Origin: Oscillospiraceae bacterium
Lineage (GTDB): Bacteria; Bacillota; Clostridia; Oscillospirales; Oscillospiraceae
Length of the DNA stretch: 53,746 nucleotides
NCBI GenBank assembly: GCA_024697625.1
Contig: JAILFJ010000092.1
Coordinates: 1-53,746, forward strand
Direction of reading: 5' to 3'
The notes under the pieces were generated by a model. The model was not told the origin of the DNA. It saw only the letters and a list, made by a program, of their open reading frames with translations, and did no database searches. Of the stretch, positions 27,739-36,124 are shown piece by piece (the first letter of the stretch is position 1; each line of letters opens with the position of its first letter). The position numbers were made by a program, and so were the translations under genes.

Positions 27739-27767
27739 TTGCAATGCATCTTTAATTATGCTAACAT
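27739..27767 (+). promoter_or_regulatory. candidate promoter of the Na/Pi cotransporter gene
   Basis: TTGCAA (27739-27744), 17-bp spacer, TAACAT (27762-27767). A moderate sigma-A match, giving a leader of about 185 nt before the start at 27961. Confidence 0.45.
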
Positions 27768-27960
27768 AACTCACAATCATCTTTTTCCGGCTGGGCAGAT
27801 ACGGACAACTATACAGCAGATGTGTCAGGAAATGGCACATGTGTTATGCGGGTCAGTGTTAAGGACGCGTCGGAGAATATTGTGACACGGGATATTGATC
27901 TGCTTTCGGAGTGATCTGCAAGTATGTCATTAAACTTAAGAAAATGAAGAAGGAGATAGT

Positions 27961-29757
27961 ATGACTGCAACAGATAAACTGATGATTGTAGCCACCATGT
28001 TGGGCGGACTGGCGCTGTTCCTTTCCGGTATGAGCATCATGAGTGATTCTCTTGGCTCGATGGCGGGAGGGGGACTGAATACCCTGATCAACAAGGCGAC
28101 AAAGAACCGTATGCTTGCATTCCTGTTTGGCCTTGGTGTGACCTGCGTGGCTCAGTCTGCCTCTGCCATCACGGTTCTTGTGGTGGGACTTGTGAATTCC
28201 GGATTGATCCGGTTAACCGGAGCGATCGGAATGATTATCGGCGCAAATCTGGGAACGACGATTACAGCATGGCTCCTTGCCTTGAATGCAATTGATGGCC
28301 AGTCCTTATTCATGACGATCCTCAAGCCCAGCACCTTTTCGCCGTTTCTGGCGATTATTGGCGTGGGCATGTCGATGTTCTGCAAATCACAGAAAAAGAA
28401 AACGATCGCCTCAGCACTGTACGGCTTTGCCTTCATGATGATCGGGATGAACCTCATGAGTCAGGCGGTTGCCCCGCTGAAAGAGATTCCGGCCATCCAG
28501 GATTTTCTGAACAGCTTCACGAATCCGATCCTCGGATTCCTGTTTGCCTGTGTTTTTACCTTGCTCATACAAAGCGCGGATGCTTTTATCGGCATCGTAC
28601 AGGCCTTTGCGCTCTCTGTCGGCATTACCTTTGGAATGGCGATTCCGCTGATCTGCGGAGCACAGGTGGGAACCTGCATCACCGCCCTTATGTCCTCTAT
28701 GGGAACTTCCAGAAATGCAAGGCGGACAGCGCTGATGGCACTCTATTATAACCTGTTGAAAACGATTTCTTTTATGGCTGTTTTCTACCTGCTGGATCGT
28801 TTTGTTGATTTTGCTTTTCTGGAACGTTACGTTGGAGGAATCGGAGTTCCGTTCTTCCACTCCTTTATTAACATATGTGGAATCGCTGTATGGCTGCCTT
28901 TGTCTAATGTCATCGTTCGGATGGCGCAGCGGACAATTCCGATGAGCGAGGAAGAGAAACAGGAAAAAGCGAACAGGCTCTCCATGCTCGACGAGAATCT
29001 TCTGGCAACACCGGAAATTGCCATCGAGCAGACCGACAGGGCAGTCACGCTCTTGTCCGAAACGGTTGGAGAAGCATTTATTACGGCAATTGCTGTACGC
29101 GAAGACCCGAAAATGGTCGATCAGGCTCATCTTTTATGTGAGCGCTCGCGGCAGTATCGGGAACAGATTGACGCCTATCTGCTCCGGATTTCAGGTGTGG
29201 AACTCGGACAGAAGGAAAGGGCAGAGGCCGCTCTTCTCTCTGCGGGAAGCACGGCATTCGGACAGATGGGAAAGACGGCTGAGAAACTCTTAGGGATGAT
29301 CCGTGACATCGACAATTCTCAGGACAAGTTAACGGAAAGGGATCGCCGGGATATCCGCATCCTTGGCCAGGCGATCTATGAAATCATTCAGCTCACGATT
29401 AAAGGATATAACGCGAAAAAGTTAAGTCTTTCCCGTTCGATCCAGTACTATACGGAAGAGATCATGGCACTCGGAAGTCTTATAAAGAGCCGTTATATGC
29501 AGAGAGTCCATGAAGAGGGAAGCCAGAGAGATGCCGGCGCGTTGTTTACAAGTCTTTGCTACACGGAAGAACAGTTGATCGATTACTGCGATATGATCGC
29601 GGATGCGCTGATCAGCTATGGCAGAAACTGTGGGGAAGAATCCCGCCCCGAAGTCATAGATAACGAACTGATGAGGAAACAGATCCATGAGATCTTCAGA
29701 GACAAGTTTGAGGCGAGAGACAGCTATTGTCCTAACCAGGAAGTTGCGGGAGAATGA
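27961..29757 (+). CDS. Na+/phosphate cotransporter with C-terminal PhoU-like domain
   Basis: 598 residues from ATG 27961 after AAGGAG. Residues 1-about 320 carry two related membrane halves of the Na/Pi cotransporter family: the first has SGMSIMSDSL, VAQSASAITVLVVGLVNSG and GANLGTTITAW; the second has LIQSADAFIGIVQA and GAQVGTCITAL (the QS-A/S motif repeats). From about 350 to 580 the protein is helical and charged, like the PhoU domain often attached to bacterial NptA-type proteins. It probably imports phosphate with sodium. The base composition is less GC-rich than neighbours, a weak hint of separate ancestry. Confidence 0.92.
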   Translation: MTATDKLMIVATMLGGLALFLSGMSIMSDSLGSMAGGGLNTLINKATKNRMLAFLFGLGVTCVAQSASAITVLVVGLVNSGLIRLTGAIGMIIGANLGTTITAWLLALNAIDGQSLFMTILKPSTFSPFLAIIGVGMSMFCKSQKKKTIASALYGFAFMMIGMNLMSQAVAPLKEIPAIQDFLNSFTNPILGFLFACVFTLLIQSADAFIGIVQAFALSVGITFGMAIPLICGAQVGTCITALMSSMGTSRNARRTALMALYYNLLKTISFMAVFYLLDRFVDFAFLERYVGGIGVPFFHSFINICGIAVWLPLSNVIVRMAQRTIPMSEEEKQEKANRLSMLDENLLATPEIAIEQTDRAVTLLSETVGEAFITAIAVREDPKMVDQAHLLCERSRQYREQIDAYLLRISGVELGQKERAEAALLSAGSTAFGQMGKTAEKLLGMIRDIDNSQDKLTERDRRDIRILGQAIYEIIQLTIKGYNAKKLSLSRSIQYYTEEIMALGSLIKSRYMQRVHEEGSQRDAGALFTSLCYTEEQLIDYCDMIADALISYGRNCGEESRPEVIDNELMRKQIHEIFRDKFEARDSYCPNQEVAGE

Positions 29758-29802
29758 TTTGAACAGGTGTCACGGGACATTTCGTTTCATGCCCCCGGCC
29801 GC

Positions 29803-29834
29803 AAAAAAATAGCACCACCTTGCTCTCGGTGGCT
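29803..29834 (-). terminator. terminator of the egsA-mgtC operon
   Basis: Minus-strand stem AGCCACC/GGTGGTGCT with one bulge and an eight-base loop, followed by A and seven T. Confidence 0.75.
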
Positions 29835-29860
29835 AAGAGAGTATTCATACAGAACAGCAA

Positions 29861-29904
29861 TACCCGGACAGATGAGAAATATCTTCCTCTCTTCTGTCCG
29901 GGTA
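29861..29904. repeat. perfect 12-bp inverted repeat between convergent genes
   Basis: TACCCGGACAGA (29861-29872) and its complement (29893-29904) with a 20-nt loop. No T tract on either side, so it is probably an mRNA 3'-end stabiliser or a Rho-independent helper next to the terminator at 29803. Confidence 0.6.
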
Positions 29905-29948
29905 CATGCATATGCGGGAGAGTCAGTACCCTCTTTGTTCGTCTGCTC

Positions 29949-30683
29949 TCACTTTTTGGCTGAGCTGTTGGTGCATGAGATGATCTCATCGTGGGCAGCG
30001 ATGAACTCCTTCATCTCGGCGTAGCTGATTTCTTTTCTTCTGCGCACCGTCAGGTCATAATCCGTGGTGCCGTCCTCCTGGTTGCGCGAGAAGGAACTCT
30101 CCATGACCGTGCCGTTCCATTTTTCCAGCTGCTCGTTCAGCGAGTGGTTGAATTCATGTCCGTTCTTGACCGTAAAATGGAGCTGGTTGGTGGCATAGGC
30201 ATCGGGTCCGAAGATAAACTTGTGCATCAGGATCTGCAGAATGCAGACCACCAGCGTCGTGAACATGCCGATCAGAATCATGCCGGCGCCCACGGCCAGT
30301 CCGATTGCTGCAGTGATCCAGATCCCCGCAGCAGTTGTGAGACCGCGGACGAGACCTTCTCGCTTGAAGATGACGCCGGCTCCCAGAAAGCTGATGCCGC
30401 TGACGACCTGGGCCGCCAGACGCGCCGGGTCGGTGCCGCGCATACCTCTGAACAGATTGTCGTTCTGAAAATTGAGATCCACGAAGCCGTATTTTGACAC
30501 GACCATGATCAGTGCCGCCCCCAGGCAGACGATCACATGAGTCCGGACGCCGGCCTCCTTGAAGTGACGGCTTCGTTCAATCCCGATCGCAGCGCCGCAC
30601 ACACATGAGACCAGCAGTCTCAGGCAGTAGTCGAGGTTCGCTGAGAGCGGAAGCTCTCCCAGTAAAAGCGCGCTCCAGTTCAT
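29949..30683 (-). CDS. MgtC/SapB-family membrane protein
   Basis: 244 residues. The first 145 or so carry four or five hydrophobic segments with the family signature CVCGAAIGIERSRHFKEAGVRTH (about 31-52) and GISFLGAGVIFK (about 95-106, just after the conserved ARLAAQVVSG). The C-terminal 90 residues form a soluble ACT-like domain (LHFTVKNGHEFNHSLNEQLEKWNG). MgtC proteins are linked to growth under low magnesium and, in pathogens, to inhibition of the F-type ATPase; the role here is unknown. The gene begins one base after the egsA stop, so the two are cotranscribed. Confidence 0.9.
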   Translation of the reverse strand: MNWSALLLGELPLSANLDYCLRLLVSCVCGAAIGIERSRHFKEAGVRTHVIVCLGAALIMVVSKYGFVDLNFQNDNLFRGMRGTDPARLAAQVVSGISFLGAGVIFKREGLVRGLTTAAGIWITAAIGLAVGAGMILIGMFTTLVVCILQILMHKFIFGPDAYATNQLHFTVKNGHEFNHSLNEQLEKWNGTVMESSFSRNQEDGTTDYDLTVRRRKEISYAEMKEFIAAHDEIISCTNSSAKK

Positions 30684-30684
30684 C

Positions 30685-31923
30685 TCACTCGAAGTCCAGA
30701 ACCCTCTCCATTCTGACCAGAGTCAGTCTGTTTCTGATTGCGGCGGAGATGGTCAGCATTTCTTCTCCCAGTGCCGGATCGATCCCGATGTGCTCCGGCA
30801 GATATTTACAGCCACAGTCCTTGTAGAGCTTCTCCATCCGCTCGACAGAGGGGATCGTGGCAATCAGCTCGCGGATCTCATCCCAGTGATCGACGATGTT
30901 CTGCGGGTCAAAGGTGCCGAGAACGTCGTTCTCGTTCTCCTTCATGATGCCGTCGCAGAGGCGCTCGCCGAACTTCTCCGTTACCCACTCGCGGGTCAGC
31001 GGCTCAAAGGGCTTTGCCTTCGGGGTCATACCAGCCAGCTTGTGATAGCGCTTCGTGCAGGCAAAGGTGCCGACGCCGACGCACTCGCCGTGGATCCCCT
31101 CGGCCTTCTCAAAGCGCGGCGGCTTCATCTCGACCAGATGAGCCATCAGGTGCTCGGCGCCGGAGGCGGCACGGGAATGATTCAGAAGCTGCATGGTGAG
31201 GCCGCTCTCCATCTGTGCCATGGTCATGGCCTCGTGATCCGCAACGCCGGTCTCGGCGTATTTGTCCGCGGCATCCTGCATGAGCTGCAGTGCGTGCTCG
31301 GCCAGCTCCGCAACCATCGGGCAGTAGTATTCGCCGTCTACAATCTTCGCAATTCTCCAGTCAACCAGCGAGATGTACTTTGCGAGAATATCATTGATAC
31401 CGCTGGCAACCAGTCTTGCGGGGGCTCCCTTGATGATGTCAAGGTCAGCTACAACCAGGTCAGGCGCCTTCATGGGAATGGATTTCTTCTGCCCGTCGAT
31501 GACGATGGAGCAGATATTCGCCGTAAAGCCGTCCGAGCTGGCCAGAGTCGGGATCGCAACAAAGGGGATGCCGAGCTGGTAAGCGGGATAGCGGCCGAAG
31601 TCCATGATCGTTCCCGCACCGAAAGCGACGATGACGTCCGGATGGTCGAGCTGCTTCATCATGTTCTCAATCAGGCCTTTCTCTGAGAAGAGACCCTTGG
31701 ACTCGAGAACGATCTCCTGGTCGGCCTTCACATGCTTTCCTTCGGTGAGAGCATAGATCACGGTATCGTAGACGACAGCCCGTCTGCCGGTCAGGCCGAG
31801 CTCTTCCATATACTCTTCGAAGTGATCGAGGGCACCGTAATCCACAACGACCTTACGGGTCTCAAGGGTGTGGGTCCGTCCGCATCTGCAGGGGCCGGTG
31901 TACTGTGCGCAGTTCATAATCAT
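30685..31923 (-). CDS. egsA: sn-glycerol-1-phosphate dehydrogenase (AraM/EgsA family)
   Basis: 412 residues from ATG 31923, preceded by AAGGAG; the open frame runs 112 codons further upstream without a signal and that part is rejected. The protein has the iron-containing/dehydroquinate-synthase-like fold: NAD loop DVIVAFGAGTIMDFGRYPA (about 101-119), PTLASSDGFTAN, and metal ligands Asp in SGINDILAKY plus His in GAEHLMAHLVE and GIHGECVGVG. AraM of Bacillus subtilis reduces dihydroxyacetone phosphate to glycerol 1-phosphate, a precursor for archaeal-type ether glycerolipids. An N-terminal CRCGRTH element could bind metal. It forms an operon with the MgtC-like gene. Confidence 0.88.
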   Translation of the reverse strand: MIMNCAQYTGPCRCGRTHTLETRKVVVDYGALDHFEEYMEELGLTGRRAVVYDTVIYALTEGKHVKADQEIVLESKGLFSEKGLIENMMKQLDHPDVIVAFGAGTIMDFGRYPAYQLGIPFVAIPTLASSDGFTANICSIVIDGQKKSIPMKAPDLVVADLDIIKGAPARLVASGINDILAKYISLVDWRIAKIVDGEYYCPMVAELAEHALQLMQDAADKYAETGVADHEAMTMAQMESGLTMQLLNHSRAASGAEHLMAHLVEMKPPRFEKAEGIHGECVGVGTFACTKRYHKLAGMTPKAKPFEPLTREWVTEKFGERLCDGIMKENENDVLGTFDPQNIVDHWDEIRELIATIPSVERMEKLYKDCGCKYLPEHIGIDPALGEEMLTISAAIRNRLTLVRMERVLDFE

Positions 31924-32046
31924 GGCGGTTTTCTCCTTCAAATATTTATTAATTATGATATTGGTGTTTGTTCCGTCTGTGAGATCTGCCGGTGAGTTCA
32001 TGGGATCTTTGGCGCTCCTGTCGAACGCCTTGTTTTCAGGTATTTT

Positions 32047-32076
32047 ATGATACTCTTTTCGTGTCGCTTTTGTCAA
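32047..32076 (-). promoter_or_regulatory. promoter of egsA-mgtC
   Basis: Minus-strand TTGACA (32071-32076), 18-bp spacer, TATCAT (32047-32052). It gives a leader of about 115 nt. The divergent ylxM promoter begins 94 bp away. Confidence 0.75.
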
Positions 32077-32169
32077 CTGTCCGGCCCCTCCCGGCCGAAA
32101 AATTGGTTCATATAGCCAAAAAAACTTCTCCGGTTTTGTAGAAAATGATATGCTGACAAGAAAAAGTGC

Positions 32170-32198
32170 TTGACACCCGATCTCCGGGCGTGTATAAT
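32170..32198 (+). promoter_or_regulatory. promoter of the ylxM-ffh block
   Basis: TTGACA (32170-32175), 17-bp spacer, TATAAT (32193-32198): perfect consensus. GAGGAGG (about 32217-32223) then precedes the ylxM start. Confidence 0.93.
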
Positions 32199-32230
32199 CA
32201 GCGCGTCTCTGGCACAGAGGAGGCGATTCG

Positions 32231-32590
32231 ATGCCCGAAGGCAGACTGTACAGGAGCATGCTGCTGGATTTCTACGGAGAGCTCCTGACAGAGCGGCAGA
32301 AAGAGTGTTACGATCTCCATTATAACGACGACCTCTCCCTCTCCGAGATCGCGGAGCAGTGTGGGATCAGCCGTCAGGGAGTCTGGGATAATATCCGCCG
32401 CGCTTCTTCCGCGATGGAAGAGATCGAAGAGAAGACCGGGCTGATCAGGCGCTTCACGGAGGTCGACGCAGGCCTTCACCGGGTGCTGGAGCTTCTCGAG
32501 ACACTCGATGGCAGTGCTGCCGAACAGCAGCAGGAAGGCATCGGGATCATCACACAGGAGGTCAGAGGCCTCCTGCGGCTCAGAGAATGA
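32231..32590 (+). CDS. ylxM: YlxM-family DNA-binding protein (UPF0122)
   Basis: 119 residues. Residues 10-60 hold a sigma-factor region 4-like helix-turn-helix: LTERQKECYDLHYNDDLSLSEIAEQCGISRQGVWDNIRRA. YlxM genes lie upstream of ffh across Firmicutes and are thought to act with the signal recognition particle, although the exact role is unclear. Nine bases separate it from ffh, so it is cotranscribed from the consensus promoter at 32170. Confidence 0.93.
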   Translation: MPEGRLYRSMLLDFYGELLTERQKECYDLHYNDDLSLSEIAEQCGISRQGVWDNIRRASSAMEEIEEKTGLIRRFTEVDAGLHRVLELLETLDGSAAEQQQEGIGIITQEVRGLLRLRE

Positions 32591-32599
32591 GGGATTGAT

Positions 32600-33982
32600 A
32601 TGGCTTTTGAGAGCTTATCCGACAAACTGACTGCGGCTTTTAAGAAGCTGCGCGGAAAAGGGCGCCTGACTCCCGGTGACATCAAGGAGGCCATGCGGGA
32701 GGTCCGTTTGGCACTGCTGGACGCGGACGTCAGCTACAAGGTCGTCAAGGAGTTTACGAAGACCGTCACGGAGCGTGCCAGCGGGACCGAGGTTCTGGAA
32801 TCTCTCTCCCCCGCCCAGATGGTCATCAAGATCGTCAACGAAGAGCTCTGCCGCCTCATGGGCGGAGAAAACCAGAAGCTAAGCTACGGCTCTAAGACGC
32901 CCTCCGTCGTAATGCTGGTAGGCCTTCAGGGCGCCGGTAAGACGACAAACGGCGCCAAGCTCGCAGCCTACACGCGTAAGCAGGGCAAGCGTCCCCTCCT
33001 CGCCGCCTGCGACATCTACCGTCCCGCGGCGATCAAGCAGCTCGAGACCGTCGGAGCGCAGCTTGATATCCCGGTTTTTCAGATGGGCCAGACCAATCCC
33101 GTGGACATCGCGAAGGCCGCTGTCGAGCATGCCAGGAAGCACGGAAACGACGTGGTCTTTCTGGATACCGCCGGACGTCTGCATATTGACGAAGAGCTCA
33201 TGGAAGAGCTGCGAAACATCCGGGAGGCCGTGGAGCCCTCCGAGATTCTCCTGGTTGTGGACGCCATGACCGGCCAGGATGCCGTGAATGCCGCAACGGC
33301 CTTTGACGACGCGCTTGGCATCACCGGCGTCATGCTGACGAAGCTCGACGGTGACGCCCGCGGCGGTGCCGCCCTCTCCATCCGCTCTGCCACCGGCAAG
33401 CCCATCAAGTTCATCGGCACCGGCGAGAAGCTCGACATGATCGAGCCTTTCCATCCCGACCGCATGGCTTCGAGGATTCTCGGGATGGGCGATGTCCTGA
33501 CGCTGATTGAAAAGGCCGAGCAGAGCTTTGACGAGAAGAAGGCCCTGGAGGCTGCCGAAAAGCTTCGCGCCAACCGCTTTACGCTCAGTGACTATCTCGA
33601 GCAGATGAATCAGCTGAAGAGCATGGGCGATCTGGGTGATCTGGCAGGGCTGATCCCCGGGATGGATGCCAAGGCTCTCAAGGGCGCAAAGATGGACGAA
33701 AAGGCCATGGCACGCCAGGAGGCGATTATTCTGTCCATGACACAGGCGGAGCGGGATAATCCCGGCATGCTGAACTCCAGCCGCAAGAAGCGCATTGCTG
33801 CAGGCTCCGGCACGTCCGTCGTGGACGTCAACCGCCTTCTGAAGCAGTACGACGCCATGCAGCAGATGGTAAAGCAGCTGTCCGGCAAGGGCATGCGGAA
33901 GCTTCAGAAAAAGATGAGCCGTATGGGCGGCGGAGGCTTTGGCGGCTTCGGAGGCGGCTTCGGAGGCGGCTTCGGCTTCTGA
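32600..33982 (+). CDS. ffh: signal recognition particle protein Ffh (SRP54)
   Basis: 460 residues. N domain (1-about 90), GTPase G domain with P-loop GLQGAGKTTNGAKLA (about 107-121), DTAGRLHID (about 189-197) and TKLDGDARGGAA (about 247-258), then the M domain (about 325-435) with the RNA- and signal-binding segments (NPGMLNSSRKKRIAAGSGTSVVDVNRLLKQ). It binds signal sequences on nascent chains and, with 4.5S RNA and FtsY, targets them to SecYEG. The tail GGGGFGGFGGGFGGGFGF is an unusual Gly-Phe extension of roughly 18 residues. Confidence 0.98.
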   Translation: MAFESLSDKLTAAFKKLRGKGRLTPGDIKEAMREVRLALLDADVSYKVVKEFTKTVTERASGTEVLESLSPAQMVIKIVNEELCRLMGGENQKLSYGSKTPSVVMLVGLQGAGKTTNGAKLAAYTRKQGKRPLLAACDIYRPAAIKQLETVGAQLDIPVFQMGQTNPVDIAKAAVEHARKHGNDVVFLDTAGRLHIDEELMEELRNIREAVEPSEILLVVDAMTGQDAVNAATAFDDALGITGVMLTKLDGDARGGAALSIRSATGKPIKFIGTGEKLDMIEPFHPDRMASRILGMGDVLTLIEKAEQSFDEKKALEAAEKLRANRFTLSDYLEQMNQLKSMGDLGDLAGLIPGMDAKALKGAKMDEKAMARQEAIILSMTQAERDNPGMLNSSRKKRIAAGSGTSVVDVNRLLKQYDAMQQMVKQLSGKGMRKLQKKMSRMGGGGFGGFGGGFGGGFGF

Positions 33983-34116
33983 CGCGGCAGGCTCCCGGAG
34001 GCCGATGCCCTGGCTGCGGGCCGATGCTTCGGCTCTGACACAGGTTACACAGCGCCAGTTCCGACGCGCTTTGTAATATATTTTTTCAGTCAATACAAAA
34101 TGGAGGTGAAGATAGG

Positions 34117-34353
34117 ATGGTTAAAATCAGACTTCGCAGAATGGGTGCAAAGAAGGCTCCTTTCTATCGTATTGTTGTGGCAGACTCCCGCGCTCCGCGT
34201 GACGGACGCTTCATCGAGGAAGTCGGCATGTACAACCCGTCCGCCGACGGCGACAAGCTGAAGGTCGACATGGAACGTGTCCAGTACTGGATCGCCAACG
34301 GCGCACAGCCCACCGATACCGTACGCGGCCTGATCAAAAAGCTTGAGGCATAA
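34117..34353 (+). CDS. rpsP: 30S ribosomal protein S16
   Basis: 78 residues from ATG 34117 after [30 protein letters not shown] and [12 protein letters not shown] are the standard S16 signatures. Position between ffh and khpA is the usual Firmicutes order. The 134 bp separating it from ffh has repeated GGCCGATGC elements but no clear promoter. Confidence 0.98.
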   Translation: MVKIRLRRMGAKKAPFYRIVVADSRAPRDGRFIEEVGMYNPSADGDKLKVDMERVQYWIANGAQPTDTVRGLIKKLEA

Positions 34354-34371
34354 TTAAGGAGTTTCATCAGC

Positions 34372-34602
34372 ATGAAAGAGCTTTTGACCTACATTGTGCA
34401 GAGCCTTGTCGATCATCCGGATGAGGTCTCTGTGACCGAGCGCACAGCCGATGGCGAGACGATCTTTGAGGTCAGTGTAGCAGAAGGCGACATGGGCAAG
34501 GTCATAGGCCGGCAGGGCAGGATCGTGAAACAGATTCGTGTACTGATGCGGGCCGTTGCCCAGCGAAAGGGCAAAAAAATCTCAGTGGAAATACTGGACT
34601 GA
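34372..34602 (+). CDS. khpA: KH-domain RNA-binding protein KhpA (YlqC)
   Basis: 76 residues. Single KH domain with the RNA-binding loop GKVIGRQGRIVKQIRVL (about 46-62). KhpA pairs with KhpB in Gram-positive bacteria and affects RNA metabolism and cell division. It sits 18 bp after rpsP, the conserved order. Confidence 0.95.
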   Translation: MKELLTYIVQSLVDHPDEVSVTERTADGETIFEVSVAEGDMGKVIGRQGRIVKQIRVLMRAVAQRKGKKISVEILD

Positions 34603-34702
34603 GAACCGGAGTGTGGAGCGTGGAAAGCGGAGCCGTCCGCAATCTGCCCTTCACATTTCCTGTTTTTACCGACATCTTATGATTTCAAGAGGTACCGTAT
34701 TG

Positions 34703-35590
34703 ATGAGACGCATCAGGAGGCTTCTTTTTTTCGGTCTCTCTCTCGCTCTCCTTCTCGGTCTGTGCGGCTGCGGCGCGTTTCAGACGCAGATGGCCAAGAC
34801 CACCAGCCGGATGGGAAAGCTGCAGAGCTTCCACGGAGACGCAGATATCCGTCTGGATACCCTGACTACCGTCGGCGGTCAGGATCTGCATCTGTCTGCA
34901 ACCGTGACGGGCGGTTTTGATTTTGAAAGCGATCCGCTCATTGTGAAGACCGACATGCTGTTGGAAGCGCTCGGGAGAGAGACCGAACTGAAGTATTATA
35001 TAGTGAAAGACTTTGATACCGTAAGTATCCTCCCCTGGGATGACGACCGTGCTTTCCGCGATCTGAGCCTCACCATGAACGCCGCCAGACGCATCAAGAC
35101 GCTTCAGGCGCTCAAGCTGCTCATCAAGTGCTCCGACAGCTTCTCGGAGCCGGTTCCCGACACGGTTTCGGGCGCGCCGGCGCTGCGCTATGACGGCATC
35201 TTCCCTGACGAATATGTGAATGAGGCGCTTGTTCTGCTCGACCTGAAGGAGGCGGAGGAAGCCCCTCCGGGTCCGGTTTCCTCCGAGGCCATGTCCGGGT
35301 CCGGTGACAGCGGCGGCCGCGCTGTCGGGAGCACGGCCGATGTGCCTCTCCCCGTCTCGGGGATCCCCGGCAGCATTTGGGTCGGGGAGGACGACATGAT
35401 TACCCAGGTTGAGATTGACATTGCCTCCTTCTGCCAGGATATCGTTGACGAGTGGCTGGAGGAGCTTCTGGACGAGTATGATCTGGACGGGCTGGAGCTG
35501 AAGACCCAGCTTCAAAGCATGATCTGCAGAATCACCTTCTCCGACTTCAACAGTGTGGAAAAGCTGGTTCTCCCGGATCGGGACTGGTAG
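34703..35590 (+). CDS. lipoprotein of unknown function (LppX/LolA-like form)
   Basis: 295 residues from ATG 34703, chosen for AGAGG nine bases upstream; the frame is open further upstream into khpA in another phase. Signal peptide RRIRRLLFFGLSLALLLGLCGC with a lipobox at LGLC or LCGC (Cys near 22-24). The mature part starts with a segment on DADIRLDTL ... LHLSATVTGGFDFESDPL ... VKTDMLL, a pattern of beta strands like LppX/LolA-fold or DUF6612 lipoproteins of Clostridia. A Pro/Ser/Gly-rich loop lies at about 190-225. It interrupts the usual khpA-rimM neighbourhood. Function unknown. Confidence 0.7.
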   Translation: MRRIRRLLFFGLSLALLLGLCGCGAFQTQMAKTTSRMGKLQSFHGDADIRLDTLTTVGGQDLHLSATVTGGFDFESDPLIVKTDMLLEALGRETELKYYIVKDFDTVSILPWDDDRAFRDLSLTMNAARRIKTLQALKLLIKCSDSFSEPVPDTVSGAPALRYDGIFPDEYVNEALVLLDLKEAEEAPPGPVSSEAMSGSGDSGGRAVGSTADVPLPVSGIPGSIWVGEDDMITQVEIDIASFCQDIVDEWLEELLDEYDLDGLELKTQLQSMICRITFSDFNSVEKLVLPDRDW

Positions 35591-35621
35591 CCGGACTGGC
35601 GGAAAGAGAGTGTGACAGACG

Positions 35622-36116
35622 GTGAGCAAACAGAACGAGATAGAAGCCGGCAGGATCGTCAACACCCACGGGGTTCGCGGTGAGGTCAAGATTGAGGTCT
35701 GGCTGGACAGCCCGGAGTATCTGAATACCTTTCCCCGCATTTTTGTCCGCGGGCGGGAATTCCGGCTGCTCTCCGGCCGGGTCTGGAAGCGCTTTCTGAT
35801 CGCCGCCCTGGAGGGCGTGGACGACATCAACGCCGCCATGCCTCTGAAGGGACAGACGGTCTTTGTAGCGAGAGAGGATGCCGGCCTCGGCGAGGGAGAA
35901 TACTTTCTGCAGGACATCATCGGCGCGGAAGTCTTCACCGAGGACGGGAGGCGGATCGGTACGCTGACGGAGATCCTCGAGCGGCCCGCATCCGCGGTCT
36001 ATATTGTCCGCGGTGACGACGGGAGCGAACATCTGATCCCGGCTGTCGATGAGTTTATTCTGGAAACGGACGCGGAAGCCGGTCGGATCACCGTACATCT
36101 GATCGAAGGGATGTGA
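35622..36116 (+). CDS. rimM: ribosome maturation factor RimM
   Basis: 164 residues with a GTG start at 35622. N-terminal RimM domain EAGRIVNTHGVRGEVKIEVWLDSPEY and C-terminal PRC-barrel (YFLQDIIGAEVFTEDGRRIGTLTEIL, IPAVDEFIL). It assists 30S head maturation near S19. Stop overlaps or abuts the trmD start, as is common. Confidence 0.96.
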   Translation: MSKQNEIEAGRIVNTHGVRGEVKIEVWLDSPEYLNTFPRIFVRGREFRLLSGRVWKRFLIAALEGVDDINAAMPLKGQTVFVAREDAGLGEGEYFLQDIIGAEVFTEDGRRIGTLTEILERPASAVYIVRGDDGSEHLIPAVDEFILETDAEAGRITVHLIEGM

Positions 36117-36124
36117 GCATCGGG

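Larger units (their letters stand above)
27580..27960. other. non-coding divergent region between argG and the Na/Pi cotransporter
   Basis: No convincing gene. It holds the upstream flank of the arg promoter, an orphan minus-strand terminator-like hairpin (27660-27718), a candidate plus-strand promoter (27739-27767), and a leader of about 190 nt before the gene at 27961. A short minus-strand frame (27571-27840) lacks a ribosome binding site and recognisable content. Confidence 0.6.

Noticed and set aside
31924..32259. N-terminal extension of egsA by 112 codons
   Set aside because: The extension crosses the promoter and lacks a ribosome binding site; ATG 31923 with AAGGAG matches the family start.
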